This document shows positions 1-6,674 of a stretch of 6,937 bases of DNA, one piece after another. The DNA is taken from contig DYSM01000041.1 in assembly GCA_020718265.1 (NCBI GenBank), positions 7,353-14,289 on the forward strand. The letters run 5' to 3'. A program made the translations under genes and the position numbers. The stretch comes from Draconibacterium orientale (GTDB taxonomy: Bacteria > Bacteroidota > Bacteroidia > Bacteroidales > JAADGE01). The notes under the pieces were generated by a model. It was not told where the DNA came from, did no database searches, and worked only from the letters and a program-made list of their open reading frames with translations. Each line of letters opens with the position of its first letter. The stretch's first letter is position 1.

Positions 1-1
1 T

Positions 2-2053
2 CTAAATCTCTTCTTTTGATGAAAATTTCTTGATGATTTTGTTGGTATCCAGCACCAAAGCCACGTTTCCGTCGCCGAGAATGGATGCGCCCGTGATGAT
101 GTCGTGTTTGCGATATAATTTGCCGAGCGGTTTCAGCACGGCTTGGTATTCGCCAATCACAGTATCAAACACGATTCCGACTCGCTTATTTTCATATTTT
201 ACGATAACGAAATTCACTTCTTCCGGATATTCGCCGCCGATTTGCAATTCGTCTCGCAGGAAATAGAACGGAATTTGCTCGCCGTCCAGAACCAAAATAT
301 TTTGGTATTTGTTCGTGAGATTTTTGTATTTAAGCTCACGAATGCGTGCAACAGATGTGAGCGGAACTACAAACAATGACGCGCCCACGGTTACCAGCAA
401 ACCGTCTATAATTGACAGTGTCAGAGGTAGTTTCAGCGTAATGCGTGTGCCTTGTCCCTTTTCACTTTTTATCTCAATATCGCCGCGCACATCGGCTATT
501 TTGCGTTTCAGAACATCCATGCCCACACCGCGCCCCGAAATGTCGGTAACTTTATCAGCGGTTGAAAAACCGGGCATGAAAATTATTTTCAACGCATCTT
601 CTTTGGTCAAATGCACATCGTTTGAGATGAGTCCGCGTTCGATTGCTTTTTTCTGAACTTTCTCTGTATCAACACCTTTACCGTCGTCTTCCACGTCAAT
701 ATGTACGTTCGAGCCGGAATAATAAGCTCTCAATATAATTTTACCTTGCTCGGCTTTTCCCGCTGCAACTCGTTCCGCCGGCGTTTCAAGACCGTGGTCA
801 ATGCTGTTGCGAATGATGTGCATGAGCGGGTCGGTAATGATTTGCAGCAGCGTTTTGTCAATGCGCGTGTCAGTGCCTTCGGTAATAAAATCAATGTCTT
901 TTTTGATTCCTGTGGACAAATCGCGCACCAAACGGCGGAAACGCGTTACTGTGTTTTCAACAGGAATGAGGGATATGCTGAGTGCGTTGTCGCGTATTTG
1001 CTCGGTAATATTTTCTAAGGTTTCGGAAATTGCAATGAGTTCGGTATCTTTATTTTTGGCGGTGTGCATTTTCAGGGCGGCTTGTGCGGTAACAAGTTCG
1101 CTCACCAAATTCATGTATTGGTCGATTTTCTCGGTGGCTATCCGAATGCTTGTGATTTCGCTTTCTTGGGCAAATTTTTGTATTTTTTCCGAAACTTTTT
1201 TCTCCTGTTGTTTTTCGCTCGTTTTGGGTTTTGCCAAATTTTGCGCCAAAGTTTTCAACGTTTGATAATCAAAACGTTCGGATGGTTTGGACTTTTCCAG
1301 CAAATTTAGATAATCTTGATTTGAAACAAGTTGCCAGTCGCCAATTTTTTTAATTTCAATGGTGCATTCGTCTTCGGCGAACATGAACACATCGTTAATT
1401 TCGAGGACGGATTCTTTGGTTTCCAGCAAAACTTCCCAATACGTGTAGCAAACCGTGAAATCGAATTTGCCGAATGACGGTATGGCTTGCGTATGGGCAA
1501 ATACTTTGCAGTCGCCCATGGCGCGGATGTCGTCGAGCAGGAAAAGCGGATTAGTTCCGTTATCAAAAATATCAGAATTAGGTTTGAAATAAATATAATA
1601 CGTGGCTTTGGGAATTATCTGAGACGAAGTGCCATGCGAGCCGTTCAGAATTTTGTCTTGAAAATCGTCGGCATCCATTTCATCGGCGCTTACGAGTTTG
1701 GCAATACGTTTGGACAGTTCGGCATGGCGCGACATTACTTCGGGGTCTGAATCCGTTTTGAGCAAATTTCGCAAATGATCAACGGATTCAAATGTTGCAT
1801 TCAGTAATTCGATGCCGGTCTGTTTCTTTCCGGTGCGAATTTCATCGTAAATATTTTCAAGATTATGCGTGAAATCCGAGATTTTATCGAAGCCAAACAT
1901 GGCACCGCCGCCTTTGAGCGAGTGCATGATTCGGAAGACTTCGTTCACGAGGTCTTCGTCCTGCGGTGCTCCTTCGAGCCTAAGCACGGCGTTTTCGAGC
2001 GCGTTTATTAAATCGTTTGCTTCTTCTATGAATTTATTCCTGAAATCTTCCAT
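2..2053 (-). CDS. cheA: Chemotaxis histidine kinase CheA (complete, 683 aa)
   Basis: Cytoplasmic kinase that autophosphorylates on His and passes the phosphoryl group to CheY. Domains in order: Hpt/P1 about 1-110 with phospho-His H44 in HSLKGGGAMFGF; a domain in the P2 position about 150-240 (FKPNSDIFDNGTNPL onward) that resembles a type seen in many non-enterobacterial CheAs rather than E. coli P2; a Lys/Glu/Gln-rich linker about 253-297; P3 dimerisation helices about 298-362; P4 ATPase about 365-545 with N-box HIIRNSIDHG (N416), G1 DDGKG (456-460), F-box FMPGFST (492-498), G2 GRGVGMD (507-513) and GQGT (533-536); CheW-like P5 about 548-678. All catalytic motifs are intact and the length is normal. 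The ATG start is right for P1 helix 1. The TAG stop is at 2-4, so any downstream partners (cheW, mcp, cheB, cheR) lie outside the window. The gap to cheY is 64 bases. Recognition is certain; the pathway output is not. Confidence 0.97.
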   Translation of the reverse strand: MEDFRNKFIEEANDLINALENAVLRLEGAPQDEDLVNEVFRIMHSLKGGGAMFGFDKISDFTHNLENIYDEIRTGKKQTGIELLNATFESVDHLRNLLKTDSDPEVMSRHAELSKRIAKLVSADEMDADDFQDKILNGSHGTSSQIIPKATYYIYFKPNSDIFDNGTNPLFLLDDIRAMGDCKVFAHTQAIPSFGKFDFTVCYTYWEVLLETKESVLEINDVFMFAEDECTIEIKKIGDWQLVSNQDYLNLLEKSKPSERFDYQTLKTLAQNLAKPKTSEKQQEKKVSEKIQKFAQESEITSIRIATEKIDQYMNLVSELVTAQAALKMHTAKNKDTELIAISETLENITEQIRDNALSISLIPVENTVTRFRRLVRDLSTGIKKDIDFITEGTDTRIDKTLLQIITDPLMHIIRNSIDHGLETPAERVAAGKAEQGKIILRAYYSGSNVHIDVEDDGKGVDTEKVQKKAIERGLISNDVHLTKEDALKIIFMPGFSTADKVTDISGRGVGMDVLKRKIADVRGDIEIKSEKGQGTRITLKLPLTLSIIDGLLVTVGASLFVVPLTSVARIRELKYKNLTNKYQNILVLDGEQIPFYFLRDELQIGGEYPEEVNFVIVKYENKRVGIVFDTVIGEYQAVLKPLGKLYRKHDIITGASILGDGNVALVLDTNKIIKKFSSKEEI

Positions 2054-2117
2054 TGCCGAATGTTTTCAACCCTTTGCGGGCTTTGTATTTGGAGGTTTAC
2101 ATTACAACCGTCGGGAC

Positions 2118-2486
2118 TTAGCGAATAACTTTGTCTAATGCCGAAAGGAGTTTGGCGGGCACGAAGGGCTTGATAATCCAACCGGTTGCGCCTGCATCTT
2201 TTGCTTCCATTTTTTTATCGCGTTGCGATTCCGTTGTCAGAAACAGAATGGGAATACGGCGATAGTCGGGGTTTTCCCGCACGGCGCGTATGAGTTCAAT
2301 TCCGTTCATGTTCGGCATATACAAGTCGGTTATGAGCAGGTCTATTTCTGTAGTGCCGTCAAAATATTTGAGCGCATCTTTTCCGTCAATGCCCACGAGT
2401 ACGTTGTATCCGGCGTTTTCGAGCGTAAAGCTCACAACTTCTCGTATGCTTTCTGAATCATCAACAATTACAATTGTCTTAGCCAT
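2118..2486 (-). CDS. cheY: CheY-type single-domain response regulator (122 aa)
   Basis: Stand-alone receiver domain, the likely phosphoryl acceptor from the CheA encoded next. The acidic pocket is D9/D10 (IVDDS), the phosphorylated Asp is D54 (LITDLYMPNMNG), the switch Thr is T84 (FLTTES) and the conserved Lys is K106 in IIKPF. The Tyr/Phe switch position holds W103 (GATGWIIKPF), which is common in CheY proteins from operons of this kind. There is no output domain, so signalling must be by protein-protein contact: a motor, a pilus or gliding apparatus, or, as in some arrays, a phosphate sink. It starts at ATG (2484-2486), 33 bases after the STAS gene stop, with only an A-rich leader and no Shine-Dalgarno sequence. 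The name cheY follows from family and context; the target is not visible here. Confidence 0.95.
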   Translation of the reverse strand: MAKTIVIVDDSESIREVVSFTLENAGYNVLVGIDGKDALKYFDGTTEIDLLITDLYMPNMNGIELIRAVRENPDYRRIPILFLTTESQRDKKMEAKDAGATGWIIKPFVPAKLLSALDKVIR

Positions 2487-2519
2487 GGCTTATTTATTTC
2501 TGATTTTTATTTCTTTTTT

Positions 2520-2828
2520 CTACTGATTGAATTCTGATAACATTTGCGCTTCGGTTATTGAAACACGTAGTTTTTGCGGTAAATCAAACGTAAATTTACC
2601 TGTTTTTTGTTCTTGGTCTAAGGTGCGTTTTATGGAAATAAACAGTTGCATGGCTGCCAAATCCAAATTTTCCACATCGTTTATCAAGATTTCAAATTTA
2701 CTGAACTTGTCGATAGCGGCATTCACTTCCGGCATCATCGGTTCAAGAGTGATGACGCTCAACTTTCCGCTGAAATTTATTTGAGCGGTTCCGTTCTTAT
2801 CTGATATTTGTAATCCTTTATCTTTCAT
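2520..2828 (-). CDS. STAS-domain protein, CheS-like position (102 aa)
   Basis: The protein is a single STAS (anti-anti-sigma-like) domain. Beta-strand pattern TAQINFSGKLSV (14-25) is followed by a helix, then strand FEILINDVENLDL (45-57) leading into the signature loop and helix DLAAMQLFISIKRTL (56-70). In SpoIIAA-type antagonists the equivalent loop reads D-S-S-G with a phosphorylated Ser; here it is D56-L57-A58-A59, so Ser-kinase control is not possible at that site. The D-x-A-x-x-Q-L pattern matches my memory of STAS proteins encoded beside cheY and cheA, including the small CheS of alphaproteobacterial che operons, reported to bind CheA and help drain CheY-P. It lies 20 bases after the coiled-coil gene and 33 before cheY, so co-transcription is likely. 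A role as a CheA or coiled-coil-protein binding partner is inference. The STAS fold call is firm. Confidence 0.85.
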   Translation of the reverse strand: MKDKGLQISDKNGTAQINFSGKLSVITLEPMMPEVNAAIDKFSKFEILINDVENLDLAAMQLFISIKRTLDQEQKTGKFTFDLPQKLRVSITEAQMLSEFNQ

Positions 2829-2848
2829 TATGTTGAATAATCTGTTTT

Positions 2849-4615
2849 TTAGAAAAATTCAATTTCTTCTTCGTCTTCGACGACATCGCCGGTTTGCTTT
2901 CCTAATGCAACGTTATCATGCACAAGTCGTTCGCTCTTCATGGTATAGCTGGAGCGATGTTCTTTGAGGTTTTCTACTTTTTCAATTTCGGATGTATGTT
3001 CAATTTCAATTAAGTCGAAAAGTTCTTTCAGTCGAATAATTATGTTCGATGCGGCTTGCTCGTAGAACATGTAATATTTTATTTCTTTGACAGCACTGGT
3101 GATGTCGCCCGACACGGTGCGTTCTATTTTTTCTGTTTCAACGATAATGTCTCTTATGCTGATATTTTTTTCTTTAATTTCCTGCAAAAGGACTTTGATG
3201 TCTGTATCAAACGTGCGTACATCGCGGCATCCGACATTTATATTGTCGTTTTCCAATTTTTCGTAATCGCTGCTGCATTTTCCAAAATAGCGGCTGATGT
3301 CACTTTTGTTGGAATCGGCGGAGCGACAAACGGTTTCAAACTGTGTGATAATGTCCATGATGTTGCTTTGGTCGGCAAACATGGCTCTGGATTTGGCTAT
3401 AACCGATTGCGATAACTCGCTCACTTTCTGCGTAATGTTGGTATATTCAATATAATCGGAATGGTATTTTTGCAGTATTTTTTTTGTCGTTTCAATATTG
3501 TCGTCAATATCGTTGTTGCGCAATACATACTTGTTGGTAATTTCCTGAACGCGTTCCAATTGTTCTTCAACCATGTAGAAATCATGGTGTTTCACGGGGT
3601 TTACGCTGCGCAAGCCTGAAATTTTCAGAGTGTCGCCGGTAAGTTCGTTTATGTCGCTGCGGATATCAACAAATTTTTCGGAAATAACTTGTACTGCCGT
3701 CTGATATTCGTGATTTGTACGAATGAGTTGTGCAATTTGCAAATCAGCTATGTCCTTGATTTGCAGCATGTATTGTTTCGAAAGTGCGGTGTCGTTTTTA
3801 TCTCGAATGGCTTGAATTTTTTCAATCATGTGGCGATGCGCCTCGCTGATGTGCTCAATTTTTTGACGGATAATGTCGCTGTATTGCAAATTCGTAATGA
3901 TTTTGCTGACATTTTCCTGATAGCGCGTTTTAATTTTGCGAAGTTCCGGTATTCGTCGTTCGCCTTCGTATTTTTTATCGTACAGATTTTTTAGGGCTGT
4001 CGAAATTTTTTCTTCGGCGCGTTCGGTATTGATGTGATTATTTTCTTTTTGTTCGCGCAGTTTTTCCTGAATTTTGTCGTGCAATGTTTTTATTTCGGTG
4101 AGCGATTCTTCAAAAAGTGCATTGACGCGCTTAACTTCCTTTATATAGGTGTTGAACAGTTCTATTTCCGTGTTAAAATTATCGCGTTTATCTTTATTGA
4201 GCAGTAAATTAAATTTCAAACTGCTGGATAAAAAGCTGAGTGTGAATATGTTCTGAGCATAATTTTTGAGCGGAATATACATCAAATTCAAATACGAAAT
4301 AACACGGTCGATGATATCTGCATTTTCACCGAAAAAATTTTCGGAGCAGCGCAAACTTTTTTTGAATTCGGTTTGAAAATGTTGAATTTTTGCAGAAAGT
4401 GCAATATTTTCTGTCCCGGCTGTTAAATCAAACACACTGCTGACGTTTTCCGAGATACTTTCTATGCGAGAATATTGTTTTTTCAGATAATTATTCAGCA
4501 TAATAAAATCGCCGGTCGAACAGGTGTTCAACTCGGAAACACTTCCATCAATGTTTGATAATGAGGAAGTTATACTGTCAAAAATCGTATTTGTAGGTGT
4601 AAACTTGTTCGGCAT
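2849..4615 (-). CDS. Large soluble coiled-coil chemosensory protein with CheZ-like DxxxQ helix (588 aa)
   Basis: I do not recognise a named gene. The protein is almost entirely helical, polar and charged, with no signal peptide or convincing membrane segment; long coiled-coil stretches are about 150-235, 345-425 and 465-550. A conserved-looking helix at 243-256, LQYSDIIRQKIEHI, matches the L-Q-[FY]-x-D-[IV]-x-R-Q-x-x-E-H-[IV] motif I associate with chemotaxis-linked proteins. It places D247 and Q251 at the same spacing as the catalytic Asp143/Gln147 of E. coli CheZ. A second DIITQ occurs at 421-425. Near the C terminus come YTMKSERLVHD (557-567) and an acidic tail ending EIEFF. CheZ likewise ends in an acidic linker plus a CheY-binding peptide. 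The gene is first in the STAS-cheY-cheA cluster, where a receptor gene often sits. Alternatives are a cytoplasmic scaffold or a diverged receptor. Being a gene is near certain; phosphatase function is a hypothesis (about 0.4). Confidence 0.9.
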   Translation of the reverse strand: MPNKFTPTNTIFDSITSSLSNIDGSVSELNTCSTGDFIMLNNYLKKQYSRIESISENVSSVFDLTAGTENIALSAKIQHFQTEFKKSLRCSENFFGENADIIDRVISYLNLMYIPLKNYAQNIFTLSFLSSSLKFNLLLNKDKRDNFNTEIELFNTYIKEVKRVNALFEESLTEIKTLHDKIQEKLREQKENNHINTERAEEKISTALKNLYDKKYEGERRIPELRKIKTRYQENVSKIITNLQYSDIIRQKIEHISEAHRHMIEKIQAIRDKNDTALSKQYMLQIKDIADLQIAQLIRTNHEYQTAVQVISEKFVDIRSDINELTGDTLKISGLRSVNPVKHHDFYMVEEQLERVQEITNKYVLRNNDIDDNIETTKKILQKYHSDYIEYTNITQKVSELSQSVIAKSRAMFADQSNIMDIITQFETVCRSADSNKSDISRYFGKCSSDYEKLENDNINVGCRDVRTFDTDIKVLLQEIKEKNISIRDIIVETEKIERTVSGDITSAVKEIKYYMFYEQAASNIIIRLKELFDLIEIEHTSEIEKVENLKEHRSSYTMKSERLVHDNVALGKQTGDVVEDEEEIEFF

Positions 4616-4630
4616 CTTCTTATATTTCGC

Positions 4631-4640
4631 GTATTAATAC
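4631..4640. repeat. 10-bp perfect palindrome GTATTAATAC
   Basis: The palindrome is self-complementary and lies 15 bases upstream of the start codon of the coiled-coil protein gene, within its presumed 5' leader. It could be an operator half or chance; ten-base palindromes of A/T-rich content are not rare. Seen directly; function unknown. Confidence 0.25.
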
Positions 4641-4759
4641 AGTGCACACAGCATTACGTTACAAAATTTATTCCAATTTTTTCGGACGTGTTACTTTGTG
4701 TTCGATTATTTCGGCTAAACTAAAAAACATTTGGCGAATAAAAAAGCAACAATCAAAAA

Positions 4760-4773
4760 TAAAGTAAACTTTA
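4760..4773. repeat. Inverted repeat TAAAGT-AA-ACTTTA
   Basis: Two 6-base arms with a 2-base spacer end just before the symporter stop codon (4777-4779). They overlap the edge of the candidate -7 box of the chemosensory operon (4754-4761). On the minus strand the second arm is followed by TTTTTG. The A/T stem and two-base loop are too weak for a convincing terminator, so an operator-like dyad is the better reading if it has any function. Confidence 0.3.
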
Positions 4774-4776
4774 CAT

Positions 4777-6573
4777 TTATACGACTGAGCTTCCTTTTTT
4801 TAAATTTCTTAAAATCAATAAGATAGATAAAATTCCGGACATAAAAAGAACTGCTCCAAAAACGTAATCGGCAAAGATTATTTTACCCGTTCCGAACAAA
4901 AACAGCATCACCGCCAAAACACCCAAAAACCAATTTACAAACAAACGTCCGTAACCGCTGTCCGGCGCAACATCAGGCACAAGTTTAGCAATTGGTTTCC
5001 AGCCGCTTGCCGACGGATGAACTTTTGTATAGAACGATTTCAACTTTTCCGTATCTTCGGCTTTGGTCAAAAATGTAACTGAAACCCAAACCAAGGTGGA
5101 CCACAACGCAATGATTATCAGACTAATTTCAAAATCTCCGGCTAAAACATCAAATTTAAAACCATATTTTAAAACAGGGTAAATTATATAAGGCGCAAGC
5201 ATTGCCGAAATTTCAGACCACGCATTGATGCGCCACCAAAACCAGCGCAACAGCAACACAGAGCCGATGCCCGCACTCATGGTCAGCACGAATTTCCACG
5301 CATCGCTGATTCTGTCAAACTGTGTCGTTACGAGCAACGCGAAAAACATCAGCGCAAAGGTTGTGATGCGTGAGATGCGCATATATTTTTTTTCATCGGC
5401 ATTTTTATTGATGAAAGGTTTGTATAAATCGTTGATAATGTACGATGTCCCCCAAACTGTTTGCGATGCCAACGTGGACATAAATGCTGCCAGAAACGCC
5501 GCCAACAACAAGCCGGTGAAGCCCGACGGTAACAAGTCGCGTATCAGCATCACGTAAGTTGCGCCTTTGTCCGGCGCGGTCGGATACAAAATCATGGCGG
5601 CAAGCGCAGCTAAAATCCAGGGCCAAGGACGCACCGCGAAATGTGCAATCTGAAACCATAACGTTGCTAACAGCGAGTGTTTTTCATTTTTGGCGGACAT
5701 CATGCGTTGCGCAATGTAGCCGCCGCCGCCGGGTTCCGCACCCGGGTACCAGCTTGCCCACCATTGCACACCCATGTAGGCGATGAGCGCGGTCAGCCCA
5801 AGCGTGAGCACGCCGCTTTCTTTTTCGGATGATATTGCGGGAAGAAAATTCAGAGCCGATTCGGACAATTTTTCTTTTATGCCGGAAATCCCGCCCACAT
5901 CTGCGTGATTTACTGCAAAATACGCCAGAACAACGCTGCCTGTCATGGCTATCAGAAACTGAAAACTGTCGGTAAACGACACGCCTGTCAAACCGGAAAG
6001 CGACGAATAGATTGCCGTAAAAAGCATCAAACCGGCTGTTGCTACAAGGTGCGAACTGATTGAGAATCCGAGAACTAAGAATTCCGAGTATCCGAAAATA
6101 GTCATTTCCGGAAAAATAACTTCCAAAATTTTGACCATCGCCAAGTTTACCCAAGCAATGACAATTACGTTCATGAAAATACCGATATACACGGCACGAA
6201 ATCCGCGCAAAAAATTTGCAGGTCGCCCAGCGTAACGTATGGATACGAACTCGGCATCGGTCATAATGCCCGAACGTCGCCAAAGTTTTGCAAAGAAAAA
6301 TACCGTAAGCATTCCGCCGAACACCATGTTCCACCACAGCCAATTGCCGGCAATGCCGTTTTGCGTAACAAGTTCTGTTACAGCAAGCGGCGTATCGGCG
6401 GCAAACGTGGTTGCCACCATGCTCGTTCCTGCAATGTACCACGGCAATTTTCGTCCGCCCAAAAAATAATCGGACATGCCTTTGCCCGACCGTTTGGTCA
6501 TGTAAATACCAATGGCTAAGCTAATTATGAAATAAGCCAGAATAATGAGCTTGTCGGTAAGAGTCAAAATCAT
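4777..6573 (-). CDS. Sodium:solute symporter (SSS family), substrate unknown (598 aa)
   Basis: Inner-membrane secondary transporter of the PutP/SGLT (SSS) family with the LeuT fold, coupling Na+ entry to uptake of an unidentified small solute. About 14-15 hydrophobic helices are visible, the first at 8-25. The family start KGMSDYFLGGRKLPWY (31-46) leads into the broken helix GTSMVATTFAADTPLAV (49-65). QRMMSAKNEKHS (289-300) is the usual SSS loop. The Na2-site helix reads AAFLAAFMSTLASQ, with S366/T367 at the conserved Ser/Thr positions, followed by SYIINDLY. The long C-terminal extension with VHPSASGWKP (518-527) marks a subgroup near 600 aa that I associate with Bacteroidota and relatives; it is longer than PutP (about 500). 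The start is fixed: an in-frame TGA (6583-6585) lies three codons upstream. There is no histidine-kinase fusion. Its stop is 161 bases from the chemosensory cluster, so a functional link is doubtful. Family certain; substrate not predictable here. Confidence 0.95.
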   Translation of the reverse strand: MILTLTDKLIILAYFIISLAIGIYMTKRSGKGMSDYFLGGRKLPWYIAGTSMVATTFAADTPLAVTELVTQNGIAGNWLWWNMVFGGMLTVFFFAKLWRRSGIMTDAEFVSIRYAGRPANFLRGFRAVYIGIFMNVIVIAWVNLAMVKILEVIFPEMTIFGYSEFLVLGFSISSHLVATAGLMLFTAIYSSLSGLTGVSFTDSFQFLIAMTGSVVLAYFAVNHADVGGISGIKEKLSESALNFLPAISSEKESGVLTLGLTALIAYMGVQWWASWYPGAEPGGGGYIAQRMMSAKNEKHSLLATLWFQIAHFAVRPWPWILAALAAMILYPTAPDKGATYVMLIRDLLPSGFTGLLLAAFLAAFMSTLASQTVWGTSYIINDLYKPFINKNADEKKYMRISRITTFALMFFALLVTTQFDRISDAWKFVLTMSAGIGSVLLLRWFWWRINAWSEISAMLAPYIIYPVLKYGFKFDVLAGDFEISLIIIALWSTLVWVSVTFLTKAEDTEKLKSFYTKVHPSASGWKPIAKLVPDVAPDSGYGRLFVNWFLGVLAVMLFLFGTGKIIFADYVFGAVLFMSGILSILLILRNLKKGSSVV

Positions 6574-6623
6574 GTCAAAAATTCAAAAAGGTTGAAACTC
6601 AAAATTTCGACTAAATTAAATAT

Positions 6624-6649
6624 AACAAATGAGTATTGAAACATTTGTT
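6624..6649. repeat. Inverted repeat, 8-bp arms AACAAATG / CATTTGTT
   Basis: Perfect 8-base arms (6624-6631 and 6642-6649) are separated by 10 bases, 50 bases upstream of the symporter start codon. The size and geometry suit a dimeric regulator site for this gene. An 8-base match in DNA this AT-rich can arise by chance, so the operator reading is only a possibility. Confidence 0.35.
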
Positions 6650-6674
6650 TACTGATTTTTTTTGTCAATACTTC

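Larger units (their letters stand above)
4616..4776 (-). promoter_or_regulatory. Intergenic region, probable promoter of the chemosensory operon
   Basis: This 161-base gap is the longest within the gene block and separates genes of different function, so the operon promoter is expected here. TATTTTTG on the minus strand (plus positions 4754-4761) fits the Bacteroidota -7 consensus TAnnTTTG, but no TTG is seen at the -33 distance, so the match is weak. No strong hairpin with a U-run was found for the upstream symporter gene. Position as a promoter region is an inference from layout; the exact box is uncertain. Confidence 0.4.

Noticed and set aside
801..1265. 154-aa plus-strand open frame opposite cheA
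   Set aside because: It is antisense to a complete, motif-bearing CheA, is Ser/Cys/Phe-rich, and has no recognisable domain or start signal.
2054..2117. CCC-TTTGC-GGG hairpin between cheY and cheA as a terminator or attenuator
   Set aside because: The stem is only three base pairs and there is no T-run on the minus strand.
1987..2425. Identical 15-base CGGCGTTTTCGAGCG in cheA (1987-2001) and cheY (2411-2425)
   Set aside because: Both copies encode Leu-Glu-Asn-Ala within helices, in the same frame, so shared codon choice explains it.
3056..3415. 119-aa plus-strand open frame opposite the coiled-coil gene
   Set aside because: Composition is what the complement of a Glu/Lys/Ile-rich coiled coil produces, and there is no domain.
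4350..4430. ENIALSAKIQHFQTEF in the 588-aa protein as an MCP hairpin tip (NLLALNAAIEAARAGE-like)
   Set aside because: Only a few residues agree, the invariant tip Glu/Arg/Gly pattern is missing, and there are no flanking 28-heptad MCP helices.
5684..6442. 252-aa open frame inside the symporter gene, same strand, another frame
   Set aside because: The predicted protein is rich in Arg, His and Cys with no family resemblance, and it is fully covered by the strongly recognised transporter frame. It is a shadow frame.
4777..6573. Symporter as a transporter-sensor (SSS fused to a histidine kinase, CbrA-like) feeding the CheA cluster
   Set aside because: The protein ends shortly after the last membrane helix with no kinase, PAS or STAC domain, and a 161-base gap separates it from the cluster.
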